Assembly (NCBI RefSeq): GCF_000227135.1
Contig: NC_018231.1
Span: 34,519 to 98,518 of the forward strand
DNA: 64,000 nt
From: Leishmania donovani
Taxonomy: Eukaryota > Euglenozoa > Kinetoplastea > Trypanosomatida > Trypanosomatidae
Reading direction: 5' to 3'
Below, piece by piece: positions 8,738-18,487 of this stretch. A program made the position numbers and the translations under genes. Each line of letters opens with the position of its first letter. The stretch's first letter is position 1. The notes under the pieces were generated by a model. It saw only the letters and a program-made list of their open reading frames with translations. It had not been told where the DNA came from and did not search any database.

Positions 8738-10471
8738 ATGGACCGAAATTGCCCTTCGCGCACCTCACGTCGCTGCGCATGTGCGCCGTGGCGACGGAGA
8801 GTGCTGCTTGTGTGTGCATGGGCAGTAACTGCGGTCTTGCTAAGCAACTGCGCGCTTGCCTGGCCACAGTTTCTTTACTTGAGGCGCCGCGAAGAGCTGC
8901 CTGCGGCAGTGCAGGCGGATGCGGATGACGCGCGCGCGCACACACCCCCTCGGCTGTTCCCCGGTGCGATGGAGCGTGGAGAGCAAGCCCGCATGCTCTG
9001 GGAGGAGGCCGAGGCAAAAGGGCGGCTGAGCCCGTGCTGGAAGCGGTCCCTGCAGCTGCTGCATGCCAAGTGCGCCGAGGTGCGGAACGAGGACACCATG
9101 CGCAGCCGGCTGGCACTCTTTATGGCCACGTGTGACGCGAATAGCGACGGACGCGCCCACCCGAGCTTTCATTGTGGCTCTGCTGCTACGCAGCCGTCAG
9201 AACTGTCGGCTCATGCCGTGCGCCAGTGCGTGCAAGGGTTGTCCGACAGCGCCTACGCAGCCTTCTTGCAGTACCGCCTTCACGCAGACGTGTTGTGCGC
9301 CTATTTGGAGGAGGAGTTGTACCAGCAGCGCACTGAAGCCGCGGTCGCCGCAATGCACCTGCAGATGCAGCGCAGCTCACACATGCTGACTGCGCTGCAG
9401 CACTCTGGCGCGGAGGTGGTGGCCCTCATGAAGGACTCGCAGACGCTCCAGCAAGAGTCGCGCGAGGCTGCGTCGTCCTTGCTCCATCAACTCGGCCTTC
9501 TCCACAACGGCCAGGCAGCGGCGCTGCAGTCTCTGCAGCAGGCTGTCAGTGCCATTTTGCGCACCAGCAGTCACACCGACGCGGCGCTCGGCGAGCTGCA
9601 CACGCGCGTGCAGGGGGCCGCTGCCGAAGCGCTCGCCTCTGTTCAAGCCCTCAGCCAGGAGACTTTCAAGAGGTTTGCCGAGGTGGAGGCGCAAACGCGC
9701 GGTGTGGTGCGGCTCATGCAGCAAATGGACGCGCTGCATCAACTGCTGGCCCGTCAACGGCTTCCGCGGCATCGCATGGCTTGGGTGCTTGGATGCCTTT
9801 GTGGTGTGCTGGCTCTCACATGCCTCCCGCAGACGGCAGCTGCACGGCTGCCGGCGACCTTGCTCACCGTCGTCGGGTGTGCTGGGGTACCGCTGCTGCG
9901 GTGGTGGACCGGACGGGCGCGGTGGCTCTTCCTGCACGAAACGGCGTGGGAGTCCCTATGCTTGTCGCTGGCCGTGGGGCTTGTTGGCTACTGCGCCCAC
10001 CGCCACACACCGTCCGACACGTGTCGGCGCCGAAGACTGGCGCGGGAGGAGGCAATACGTCTGTGTGGTGAGCTACAGCTGCAGCAGCAGCTTGGTGGTG
10101 CAATGCTGCAACCGTATGCGCCTCAAATCCCCATCCTGGGTCTTCAGCCCCACCCATGCATGGTGCGGAGCGATGCGCCTGAGGCATCCCTGAGCGTCGC
10201 CCACGCATGGCCTCCGCTGTCCATCGTGGTGTCTCCACGCGACGACGAGGTGGAAGCGACCTCGACCACAGCCGACGGCTCCCACTGCACCGCATCCAAC
10301 GAGGGCTCTTTGAGTTTACCGGACGAGGTGTCCAGCGCTGCTAGCACACCAAACCGCAAGCGCGGTCGCCCGTTCACTGCAGGCGACGACGCCGCTCGCC
10401 ATCACGCCACGGCCCGCACCAGGCGCTCGACGGCACGCAGCACCTGCCGAACGACACGCAGGAAAGGATAA
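8738..10471 (+). CDS. GEX1: GEX1/KAR5/Brambleberry-family nuclear fusion (karyogamy) protein
   Basis: The product is 577 residues from ATG 8738; the same frame stays open upstream to 8384, but that part is pyrimidine-tract translation. A signal sequence (about 18-41) is followed by a Cys-rich domain with Cys100, 112, 132, 146, 164 and 187. Its pattern includes SPCWKRSLQLL, LALFMATC and an aromatic/helical stretch ending near VLCAYLEEELYQQR, which fits the family's conserved CW-LAL-C-C arrangement. A long helical segment (about 190-340) follows, then three hydrophobic segments (about 346-362, 372-390, 405-421) and a basic, Ser/Thr-rich tail. This order (signal peptide, Cys-rich domain, coiled coil, C-terminal membrane segments) is that of KAR5/GEX1/Brambleberry proteins, which sit in the nuclear envelope and are needed for fusion of gamete nuclei. 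Family assignment is from motif reading only; six conserved Cys and the architecture make it fairly secure. The role in Leishmania is inferred. Confidence 0.8.
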   Translation: MDRNCPSRTSRRCACAPWRRRVLLVCAWAVTAVLLSNCALAWPQFLYLRRREELPAAVQADADDARAHTPPRLFPGAMERGEQARMLWEEAEAKGRLSPCWKRSLQLLHAKCAEVRNEDTMRSRLALFMATCDANSDGRAHPSFHCGSAATQPSELSAHAVRQCVQGLSDSAYAAFLQYRLHADVLCAYLEEELYQQRTEAAVAAMHLQMQRSSHMLTALQHSGAEVVALMKDSQTLQQESREAASSLLHQLGLLHNGQAAALQSLQQAVSAILRTSSHTDAALGELHTRVQGAAAEALASVQALSQETFKRFAEVEAQTRGVVRLMQQMDALHQLLARQRLPRHRMAWVLGCLCGVLALTCLPQTAAARLPATLLTVVGCAGVPLLRWWTGRARWLFLHETAWESLCLSLAVGLVGYCAHRHTPSDTCRRRRLAREEAIRLCGELQLQQQLGGAMLQPYAPQIPILGLQPHPCMVRSDAPEASLSVAHAWPPLSIVVSPRDDEVEATSTTADGSHCTASNEGSLSLPDEVSSAASTPNRKRGRPFTAGDDAARHHATARTRRSTARSTCRTTRRKG

Positions 10472-11574
10472 GCACCCTTTTCCCCGCCTCGGATGCGCGT
10501 ATGCCTGTGTGCGTGGCGAGTGGGGTCTCTTCGCCGGTCCTCCACCTCCGTCTATCTTGTGTGTATGTGTGTCTGGGCTCCTCTCCCTCCCTCCCTCCCT
10601 CCCCTTCTCCGCAGCTCGCTGCTCTTCTTCTTTTTGTTTTCCGCTTCTCATGGGGCGGAGGGTTAGGCAGGGAGGGGAAAGGGGGAGGGGGGTACTTAGT
10701 CCGTGCGATACCCCGCAGTGTAGGCCCTGTGACGCTGCACCCTTTTGCTTCCCCCCCCCCTCCTCCCCTCCCATGCTGACCGGATAGTGGGCACGCACAC
10801 GCACGCGGTCCCTCCGCTCCCCTGTTCTCTATTCGTTATCCCTCCCCTCCCCCCCCCCTCTCCTCTGTTCGCTGGTTTGTTCCCCGTTTCCACTCGCGTT
10901 TGTACGGACTCTCGTCCATCTGAAGCAGAGCCACCCGCAAGCCGGGAGGAGGAGGAGGGAGGGAGGGAGGGGGGTCTTGGTTTTGCACAGACCTCCCTCT
11001 CTCTGTTCCTCTCCTCACACACGAGGCTTGGTGCCGCTGTTGCACGTGCAAGTGCCACTTACCACTCGCAAGACACGGCGCATTCCTTGATGCCCACCAA
11101 GGCGTAATGTGTCATGTCTTTTCACGCTCCTCTTTCTCTGTGCGCCACCACCACCTCCATGCAGGTTATTCTCCACTCTCGCTGCACCTCGGCAACTCGT
11201 CATATTCACTATCACGTGTTTCTCTCCGTACCGTGTCTGTGCTGCCTGTGCGCGGCGGATTTGGTGTGGGGCGACGCAGCGCCGACGAGAGAACGACCGC
11301 TGACGTTGTGGCAAACCAAATCCATCGGCCAGGTGACGGTGGCACCCAGGTGCACAAGCACAGAAGCACCCGTACTTTGCAGTGCGTCCCTTACAGCTCA
11401 CACTGTCGTCTCCCCTCTGATCGTTGCGCATCTACGCGCGTCTTCGATCGGCAAGAAAAGTTTTTTCGAAAAGGTAACGTCGATTCACACCTCAGCGCGG
11501 CAGCGACGCGTCTCTGTAGGGCCGCCTTTTCCTGAGCAAACTCAAGCCCCCTTATCCATCAACCTCTGCCCCCA
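10472..11574. other. intergenic region
   Basis: Non-coding. It contains strong pyrimidine tracts at 10578-10614 and 11110-11164, a purine-rich patch near 10945-10972 and poly-C runs. These probably carry the polyadenylation region of the GEX1-like gene and the splice acceptor of the next gene. Confidence 0.55.
10578..10614 (+). promoter_or_regulatory. candidate polypyrimidine tract with AG acceptor
   Basis: An uninterrupted C/T run of about 33 bases ends in GCAG (AG at 10613-10614). It lies 960 bases before the next ATG, so it could also direct polyadenylation of the upstream gene, which in kinetoplastids is coupled to a downstream polypyrimidine tract. Confidence 0.4.
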
Positions 11575-12618
11575 ATGCTGACTTGCAGTCTGAAGCAGGC
11601 CGATCGCACTCGCAGCGATGCCTCGCTGGTGACTGTGGAGGAGTTGGGCGGGTGGGCCTCGGTTGCGGAAGCGCTTCTCGGAGAATGCGCATGCGCCGCC
11701 CTTGTCGACGTCGCGGAGCCGTCCGCGCGAGCTCGGCTGGTTGTCGAGTACGCCGACTCCCTTGTGGCGCTTGTGCGCATACATGCAGCTGACGTGGCCG
11801 CGCTTCAATGTCGCGCCGCCACCGCCGAGGAGAAGCGGAGTGACGCCCTCGCACATCAACTGCATGCTGTCGTTCAAGAATGCGAGACGATGAGATCCAA
11901 CCTTGGCTCCGAGCGCACCTCTCGCGCCGCCTTGGAGGAAGAATCGCGTCGCTTGTTAAATGAGCTGCTGATCACACAGGAGGAAAGGGATGCGCTGCGA
12001 GCAGAGCGAACGGCCTTGTGGTGCGCCGTGCGAGAGGCGCAGGCGGTGGCAGGCGTCACGTGCGCCGCCAAGGCGACGATGGAAGAGCATGTCCGCGTAT
12101 TGTGTGAGTGGGTGAGAAGCGCACAGGCGGAGCTGACCAGCGCCGCTGCGCTTATGGGGGCCACTACCCCGCTACCAGTCGCTGTCGCCCCTTATCAGCC
12201 GGCGCGTCTGCTGTACCGCCGTATTCTTCCTACCACCCCGATGAACCCGGTTACTGCCTCCCTTTTGCGAGTTAAGGAGCAGGTGCAGCAGATGCGCGAG
12301 CCCTCTGTAGCGGAACTGCAGTTGGCGGTGGGCATGTATCGACATCGGGGAGACGAAGCAGCAGCACCGCTGACACCTTCACCGCGAACACGGGCGGCCA
12401 CGGTAACAGCGGCCGTGTCGACTCCCGCGCCTCTCCTGGTGAATCGATCGCTGGGCCGGTCTCGCTCCTGCACACCCCATCGCAGCACGAACGGATCTGC
12501 AACGCAGCGGGAAGAGGATGTGGTTGCTTCGCCGCCCTGGCGCACTCGCATGATGAAGCTGCAGGAGGAACTGAAGGGGCTGCGGCGGGAATTAGGCACG
12601 GCAGCCGCCCCCCCTTGA
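11575..12618 (+). CDS. coiled-coil protein of unknown function
   Basis: The product is 347 residues. Residues about 75-150 and the last 25 (LQEELKGLRRELG) are rich in Glu, Arg, Leu and Ala with heptad-like spacing, so coiled coils are likely. The segment from about 195 to 325 is Pro/Thr/Ser-rich and probably disordered. There is no signal peptide, membrane segment or catalytic motif. I do not recognise the family; a cytoskeletal or flagellar structural role would be typical for such proteins in trypanosomatids but is not shown. The start is the first ATG after the pyrimidine-rich 5' flank. Confidence 0.75.
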   Translation: MLTCSLKQADRTRSDASLVTVEELGGWASVAEALLGECACAALVDVAEPSARARLVVEYADSLVALVRIHAADVAALQCRAATAEEKRSDALAHQLHAVVQECETMRSNLGSERTSRAALEEESRRLLNELLITQEERDALRAERTALWCAVREAQAVAGVTCAAKATMEEHVRVLCEWVRSAQAELTSAAALMGATTPLPVAVAPYQPARLLYRRILPTTPMNPVTASLLRVKEQVQQMREPSVAELQLAVGMYRHRGDEAAAPLTPSPRTRAATVTAAVSTPAPLLVNRSLGRSRSCTPHRSTNGSATQREEDVVASPPWRTRMMKLQEELKGLRRELGTAAAPP

Positions 12619-13285
12619 CTGTGCGGAGGCACAGCAACATCCTTTTCTCGTATGCTTCTGTGAAGTGTGCGTCAAAGCCCCGCCCTTGCCGCTACCTGCT
12701 CCCCTCCCCGCGTGCCCCCTCCAACCACTTCCGCTGCTCAGCGGCTTTTGGGGGAGGAGGGGGGGGGGCAGGTAGCGGGTAGCGGGTAGCAGAAGAGAGG
12801 AAAGAAAAGTGGGGCGGTGCGCGGGTGAGCCGCGCGTCGGCGCGTGCACATACACAACTCTGCAAGCATAAGACGTACACCAATCGATGTGTGAGGCGCG
12901 GTGCACTGTATCTGTGGCTTCGCTACTATGCGGCGGCGCTGCTGCTATCGCAGATGACGGAGTCTGAGTAAAGGGAAAGAAGGAAGAGGAGGAAAGGGCA
13001 CACGGACGAGTACTCACGTGTGTGCCTGCACGTCCGTGCCCTAATGCATTCATCTCCGCCCCCCCCCCCACACACACACCCTCCCCTTCTATTCACCTCG
13101 TCTCCGCTTTCCGGCGCGCCAACTCTCTGCATGTCCGGCTGCCTCTTCGGCCCACCTACTCCTCCTCTGCCCCTCCCCTTCTGCGCTGTCTTCCTCTTCC
13201 CCTTTCCACACCGCGAGTGTTTGCCTTGGCCTGAGCCTGCTTCGGCACACGCAGACGCAATCATAGTTGAAAGGACGCCGCAGCC
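12619..13285. other. intergenic region
   Basis: Non-coding. It carries a poly-G run near 12760 and a long pyrimidine-rich stretch (13055-13217) immediately upstream of the RRP40 gene. Confidence 0.55.
13151..13217 (+). promoter_or_regulatory. candidate spliced-leader acceptor region of RRP40
   Basis: A C/T-dominated stretch with an AG at 13216-13217, about 70 bases before the RRP40 ATG. Its spacing and composition fit a trans-splice acceptor. Confidence 0.45.
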
Positions 13286-14284
13286 ATGTCTACGGTGTCT
13301 ACGAGCTCCAGTCCTAGTAGAGGGATCACAGAGCTTGCTCCTTTAAGGGGGCATGTGTGCCTGCCGGGAGAGCCGGTGCTGATGACGCAGCCCGGTGCCG
13401 TGGTGGCGATCGGAGGTGGTCTTCGGCTGCTTGCCCAGCCCGCACCCACACCCACCGCTGATGGCGCATCGCAAGCGCTCACGGACGTCTTCCTTTCTGA
13501 GTACTGTGCCTCCCTTCAGCGCAGCAGCCATCATCTGCACACACACGTTCCCCGGTACACAGTGCCAACGCCGGCGAGTAGACGATACATCCCCCGCGCC
13601 GGCGATCCGGTGCTTGCCATTATTGCCCGCAAAGTGAGCCAGCACTACTACTACTGCTACATTGGCGGCTCCGCCCTGGCCTACATGGACGCCTTGGCCT
13701 TCGACGGCGCCACGAAGGTGAGCCGACCGCGGCTGGTGGAGGGCGATGTTGTGTACTGCTACGTGAAGCCTCGCGCGGGCTCGAGCTACGTCGGCGGTGT
13801 ACATCGGTCGGTGGCCAGCGAGGTATTTGACACGACTGGCGAAGTGGAGGTGAGCTGCACAGCGGCAGAAGTCGGGCTGCCGCCTAAGGACTGGACATCC
13901 GGGGAGGCCGCCTTCGGCCCGTTGCAGGGCGGTCGCGTTCTGCACCTCCCGCTGGCGTACGTGCGTCGTCTGATCACACCCGTGGGCTCATCCCCAGATA
14001 AGGCATCAGCACAGCAGCGAAAGCATGGTCACACGGAAGGCGAGGGCGGTTATGGCGATGAAGTGCCCGCCTCGTACCTCCTTCAGCTGCTGGGGCGCAG
14101 AGTACCCTTCGAGGTGGCTGTCGGCCTCAACGGGCTCGTGTGGGTGCGGGGGCTCTCTAGCGAGGCTGACACCACGGCTGCTGCCCGGCGCACTGTCGCC
14201 GTAAGCTCGTGCATCTCCGAGGCGCAGTACGACGTCACTCGCGCCGAGATGGAGGCCCGCGTCGAGGTTTACTTTCCCTCCTGA
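13286..14284 (+). CDS. RRP40: exosome complex subunit RRP40
   Basis: The product is 332 residues. RRP40 (EXOSC3) is an S1/KH cap subunit of the RNA exosome, which degrades and trims RNA 3' ends in nucleus and cytoplasm. An N-terminal domain (about 20-50, with PGEPVL and GGGLRLL) is followed by an S1-type domain at about 100-162, with YIPRAGDPVLAII, then IGG, FDGATK and RPRLVEGDVVYCYV in the order and spacing of RRP40. A KH-type region at about 218-290 carries GLNGLVWVRG, the GxNG variant that marks RRP40 instead of the usual KH GxxG loop. A 30-residue Gly/Gln/Lys-rich insertion at about 233-262 interrupts the KH region, and there is a longer spacer before S1 than in human or yeast. Confidence in the family is high. 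Confidence 0.88.
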   Translation: MSTVSTSSSPSRGITELAPLRGHVCLPGEPVLMTQPGAVVAIGGGLRLLAQPAPTPTADGASQALTDVFLSEYCASLQRSSHHLHTHVPRYTVPTPASRRYIPRAGDPVLAIIARKVSQHYYYCYIGGSALAYMDALAFDGATKVSRPRLVEGDVVYCYVKPRAGSSYVGGVHRSVASEVFDTTGEVEVSCTAAEVGLPPKDWTSGEAAFGPLQGGRVLHLPLAYVRRLITPVGSSPDKASAQQRKHGHTEGEGGYGDEVPASYLLQLLGRRVPFEVAVGLNGLVWVRGLSSEADTTAAARRTVAVSSCISEAQYDVTRAEMEARVEVYFPS

Positions 14285-15249
14285 CACGAGCAGCACGGGA
14301 ACAGGCACGCGCCCCCTTCTGCACCGCGCGTACATGTGCGTGTGTGGCTTGAACAGGAAACGAATAATGACCATCTCACGCCATTTCTCTCTCCTCCTCG
14401 CCTCCGCTGGCGCTTCTCCCGCTACCGCCTCTTTCCCTTTTTTCTACCATCTTTCCGCTCTCGCGCGCGCAGCACTTGACCAGAGAGAGAGAGAAGCTGT
14501 GTTCAGCACGACAAAGAGCTCCACGCCCACGGGCGTGCCGGGGAAAGAGAGAGAACGGGAGCGGTGGCGGCGAGTCGGAGACTGAGGTGGAAGGGGGCGG
14601 CGAGAGGAACACTAACAAGAAGAAAGAGCGGACCATGCTAACAGCGCGTGCCAGCAGTCGCTGCCCTTTTGCGTCATGGAGAACTCACGCTTCTCCCACC
14701 GCGCAGACAGTCGTGCAGGCGGTGCGTGCGCGTGTTTGTGTGTGAGTGGGCGGCGACGCATGACACAACGGCAAGAGAGAGTGGTGGAGGGACGCACCGT
14801 GCCGCCGCGTGTCATCGCCTCCTTCATGAAGATCTGCACTCCACCACTCCCCCTCGCCTCCTCTCGAGCCTTGACGCCACCCTCCACCTTCTTTTTTCTC
14901 GTTGTTCGCCGTTGGGGCACGCCGCACGACGGCCCATCCTGCCGCTTCTCACAGTCCCCGGCGTCTGCACCGTCGAACACACGCGGATACACGAAACTAC
15001 AACGAAGGCGGCAACAACAGTAACCAGAAAAAGAAGGAAGCCACCTGTGCGCTGAGCCTCCACTCGAAGTCACCTATCTGCTCCACCACACATCACGTGT
15101 GTCTCTTCCCCCTCTCATCCTTCCTCCCAGCTCTCGAGGTACCCTTGCACCCTCCCTTCCCCTTCCTCTATCCGATACCTCCCCGCGCATCCTCCTCCAC
15201 GGTTACGCGTCGGATAGAAAGCGCGCGCACAGACATCCGCACAGACGCG
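14285..15249. other. intergenic region
   Basis: Non-coding. Pyrimidine-rich stretches at about 14385-14460 and 15100-15205 are the likely processing signals. The open frame running into the next gene from 14902 is low-complexity and lacks coding character before the ATG at 15250. Confidence 0.55.
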
Positions 15250-15726
15250 ATGCCGGACTTCAGCCAGTTCATTAAGTACCTCAACGCCAACCTCCACGCA
15301 CCGACTGGTCAGTACGCCGCGCAGGGCGGCGTAGGCGGAAAGGGCTCTGGTGGGGCTAGTGGTGCGACTGAAGCTGCGAGCCCTGCTTCCCATGGTGACG
15401 CCTCTGCCTTCACCCGCTCCTGCGACACAACGTGGCGGGTGCTGCTGCCGAGCGATGCAGCTGCTAAGGAAAGCGGGACACGATCCAGCGGCCCATCCGC
15501 TGCGGCGGCAGCAGCCCATACATCCCCATCGCACCCCTCCGTGACGATTGGGAGGATGATGGTGTCCACAGAGGACCGCTGGCGTATTCAGGCACAGATG
15601 CGCCGTGAGGAAGCGCGCACTGGGCAAGCGCGGAAGGAGTACAACAAGAAGGTGACGCGTGCCATCAAGGTAACGAAGGGGCCGTCCGAAAACGCCTTCC
15701 CCCCAGGTCGTGGTCGTCCGCTGTAG
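15250..15726 (+). CDS. small hypothetical protein
   Basis: The product is 158 residues from ATG 15250, just after a pyrimidine-rich leader. The N-terminus (MPDFSQFIKYLNANL) looks like an amphipathic helix. Residues about 30-95 are Gly/Ala/Ser-rich and likely disordered. Residues about 100-145 are basic and helical (DRWRIQAQMRREEARTGQ). There is no signal peptide or membrane segment. I do not recognise a family. The coding call rests on the ordered N- and C-terminal parts and on codon composition unlike the flanks. Confidence 0.65.
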   Translation: MPDFSQFIKYLNANLHAPTGQYAAQGGVGGKGSGGASGATEAASPASHGDASAFTRSCDTTWRVLLPSDAAAKESGTRSSGPSAAAAAAHTSPSHPSVTIGRMMVSTEDRWRIQAQMRREEARTGQARKEYNKKVTRAIKVTKGPSENAFPPGRGRPL

Positions 15727-16681
15727 TGCACGCAGTGAGACCGCGGCAGGGTAGTAGCGTCTGTTGGGCCAGTATGGGCAAACAGCTTCGCTGGCTTGTG
15801 AGCACAGATGCAAGCATACCCGCACACTGCCGCGGCGCAGTGAGCCGTGTGTGTGCCTCTGAGCGTGTGCGAGTCAGAGAAAGGAGGGGCGGCGGTGTGA
15901 CCCAGCACACACCTCACCGCTGGTGCCACACGTGCGGGCTCCTCTTCCTTTCTGTTTGTTCTGGTGATAAGAGTGGCAGCCCTCTCCTTGCTGCCAACGT
16001 GGGCGTATTGTCGATGCCCCCTCCACCCTCTTTCTCCTCCTCCGGTGAGTAGGCGCGAGGAAGGAGCCCTTGAAACAAAATAGGTGAATCTACTGAAATA
16101 GAGGTGGTGAGCGAGCGGGAGAGCTGTCGCCTGCCGCGGCCTGACTGAGTGTGTGTGTGTGTGTGTGTCGGGGGGGGAGGGGGCTGACCTCTACAGACGG
16201 CGTTGCGCATGCCTATTTGATACGAGAAGCGCTGGGTGTTTGGTATCCGTGTCTCATGACGTCTTTTGTGACTCTGCCGGCCTCCTTTGCTCGTCTCTCC
16301 TCCCCCACCCCCCTCCTCCTCCGCCACCGTGCCCTCCGTCCCTCCCTTTCACACACGTGCATACATCCCCCATGGGAGGTGGGGGGCGTCTTCTCAACTC
16401 TGCTTATTGTTCTCTTCTACTTCGATGTCTCTGCCTGGTCTGTATTGTGCCCTGCCCGTGTGCCGAGCCTGCATGCATGTGTGTGTGTGTGTGCCTCTCC
16501 CTCTCCACGGGCACTTCGCGTGCTCGAAAGCCTGCTAGACACGTGAAGCTTGTGCTTGCATAGAGACACACACACGCACGCACATCTGTGCGCGTGGCAT
16601 ACTAACCGATTAGAGACATCCCGTTTAGACCCGTCCTCGCGCAAGCACGCCGACTTATCGGGCTTGCTTTGCGTGCATCCA
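15727..16681. other. intergenic region
   Basis: Non-coding. It contains a TG microsatellite (16149-16168) followed by a G-run, a C/T-rich stretch (16290-16350) and another TG run near 16479-16492. Confidence 0.55.
16149..16168. repeat. TG dinucleotide microsatellite
   Basis: A pure GT/TG run of 20 bases, followed by a poly-G tract. Confidence 0.9.
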
Positions 16682-17992
16682 ATGGCGATGCTCGAAAACG
16701 ACAACGGCGCACGGCCGCTGCATGATGGCACGGTGCTCATATCACCCGATGCATCTCCCAACTTGACAAGAAGGGCAACGAACCACCACAGCGCCGAAAA
16801 TACAGAGGCGCCGCCACTTGTCGATTTGCTGATGAGCGCCTCTAAGACAATCCGGGAAGAGCGAGGGAGGGCAGACTCGCTGGAGAAGGAAAACGCTAAG
16901 CTCCAAGCGCAGCTGGACGGTGTTCGGTTGGCCTATCAACTGGTGGCAACTCAACGGGCGCAGCGCAACTCGCAGGCGTTGGGGAGGGTGACGGCACTCG
17001 ACAAGGCTGGTGAAGACATGCTGTTTGCCTATGTGAGAGACCGGCTGATCGGGCGAGACATACATCCCTCCTCGGAGCACGAGAAATGCAGCTGCACACG
17101 TGAGAGCAGCAGTAGGGCCCGGCTGGGACAGCGCCAGCGCCGCTCAAACGCGGCTGCCCCGCCCGTGGCTTCGGCAGCCGCGCGAGTGCCTTCACGCAAC
17201 TTCATCACAGCTGCGACACGAAGCTGCACGAAAAGAGGGAAGGCCGGCATCACGCCACCCGAATCCGTATCGTCAAAGACAGCAGAGCCACACATCTCGG
17301 TAGCCACGGAAGCGCGTGAAGAGCACGGTTACTTACCTACCGCGTTGCGAAACTGTGACCTGAAGTCAGCAAAGGACCATCTGGCCACTTCCCTGACTGG
17401 TGGTGGCAGTCGCAAAGGCGAAGGAAATGCAGAAATGGTGGAAGGCGGCAGCGATACTGAGGAGTCCCCTACGCACTGGATGGCTCGCCGACTTCTCCGA
17501 GCACTCGCCCCTCGTCCTACCGACAGCGTTGTGGGCGACATCGTACACACCATGGTTACTGCCTTGCAACAAGACGTGCAAGCCGAACTCAGCAGGCCCA
17601 GCGACGGTAGGCACGCTGCTCCAAATCGCATGCGCGGCTTTGCGCTGGTGCGACTAAAGCCGTGTGTCTACCGCCTCCTCGTTGGTCCTCCTGCAGAAGT
17701 GAAGGCAATGGAGTGTGCAGCACGGAGTAGCAACCGGAGCGCTCGCCAAACAGCACCGCGGCTCCCCTCCGCAGCCCTCCACCGTGACCACTTCCTCCTC
17801 TACAGCCGAAATCCAGAAACCAACACCGCCGCGCGCCCTTGCTCTTCGAAAATTACGAATACCGTCATTCACCTCACCATTGACACTGGCACTCTTCGCG
17901 TGGTTCGAGGTGGAGGACACATCGACTTCATCGACTACTTAGAGCGCCGCTTACAAGTGAAACTGTACACCAGACGGAGCCGTCCCGCCTAA
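16682..17992 (+). CDS. hypothetical protein with N-terminal coiled coil
   Basis: The product is 436 residues from ATG 16682; the frame is open from 16550, but this ATG follows the leader and begins the ordered sequence. Residues about 40-100 (including EERGRADSLEKENAKLQAQL) form a likely coiled coil. The middle (120-300) is Ser/Arg/Ala-rich and probably disordered. The C-terminal part (about 325-435) looks folded, with hydrophobic strands such as FALVRLKPCVYRLLVG and TVIHLTIDTGTLRVV and a final DFIDYLERRLQV helix. I do not recognise the family, and no membrane segment is present. Confidence 0.75.
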   Translation: MAMLENDNGARPLHDGTVLISPDASPNLTRRATNHHSAENTEAPPLVDLLMSASKTIREERGRADSLEKENAKLQAQLDGVRLAYQLVATQRAQRNSQALGRVTALDKAGEDMLFAYVRDRLIGRDIHPSSEHEKCSCTRESSSRARLGQRQRRSNAAAPPVASAAARVPSRNFITAATRSCTKRGKAGITPPESVSSKTAEPHISVATEAREEHGYLPTALRNCDLKSAKDHLATSLTGGGSRKGEGNAEMVEGGSDTEESPTHWMARRLLRALAPRPTDSVVGDIVHTMVTALQQDVQAELSRPSDGRHAAPNRMRGFALVRLKPCVYRLLVGPPAEVKAMECAARSSNRSARQTAPRLPSAALHRDHFLLYSRNPETNTAARPCSSKITNTVIHLTIDTGTLRVVRGGGHIDFIDYLERRLQVKLYTRRSRPA

Positions 17993-18487
17993 CCCACCAG
18001 GACCGTCCCTCATACATCGCCTGACACAAAACTTTCCCCACACACAACTCCCATTGCAAGCTCTTACCCACAGCCGAGGCCCAAGACAGACTTCCGCGAC
18101 CTCTGCGCAAACACCGAGACAGTCCCCGTTCCGTGGCACGCACCACTCACCACCGCACACACGCAGCGGAAAGCATGGCAGCTATCCTCCCCTACTCCAC
18201 GCCGTCGCCCGTGCCGTGTGCCTCCTCTCCCTCTCCCCCAACTCTCCCCTTGACCCCCCTCCGCCACCCTCCACACTCCTATCCTTTCGCTCACCCACCC
18301 GCTCCCCTCCTCCCACCCCCTCGCTTCACTCCCCCGTCACCACAACCACCACCACCCATACGGCTCTGCCGCCGCGCGTGCGGGCACGCGCGCAGAAGAA
18401 CACCGACCGCTCCCTTCCCCCACCCCGGCACTCCGCTCACCCTCCACCCACTCACCTTCTTTTTCCCGCCCCACCGCACCCCACGCA
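17993..18487. other. 5' flank of the surface-antigen array
   Basis: C-rich non-coding leader. Bases from about 18195 to 18350 are closely repeated at about 20805-20960 and again in the post-gap copy up to about 21360. The stretch probably contains the trans-splice acceptor of the first antigen gene. Confidence 0.6.
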
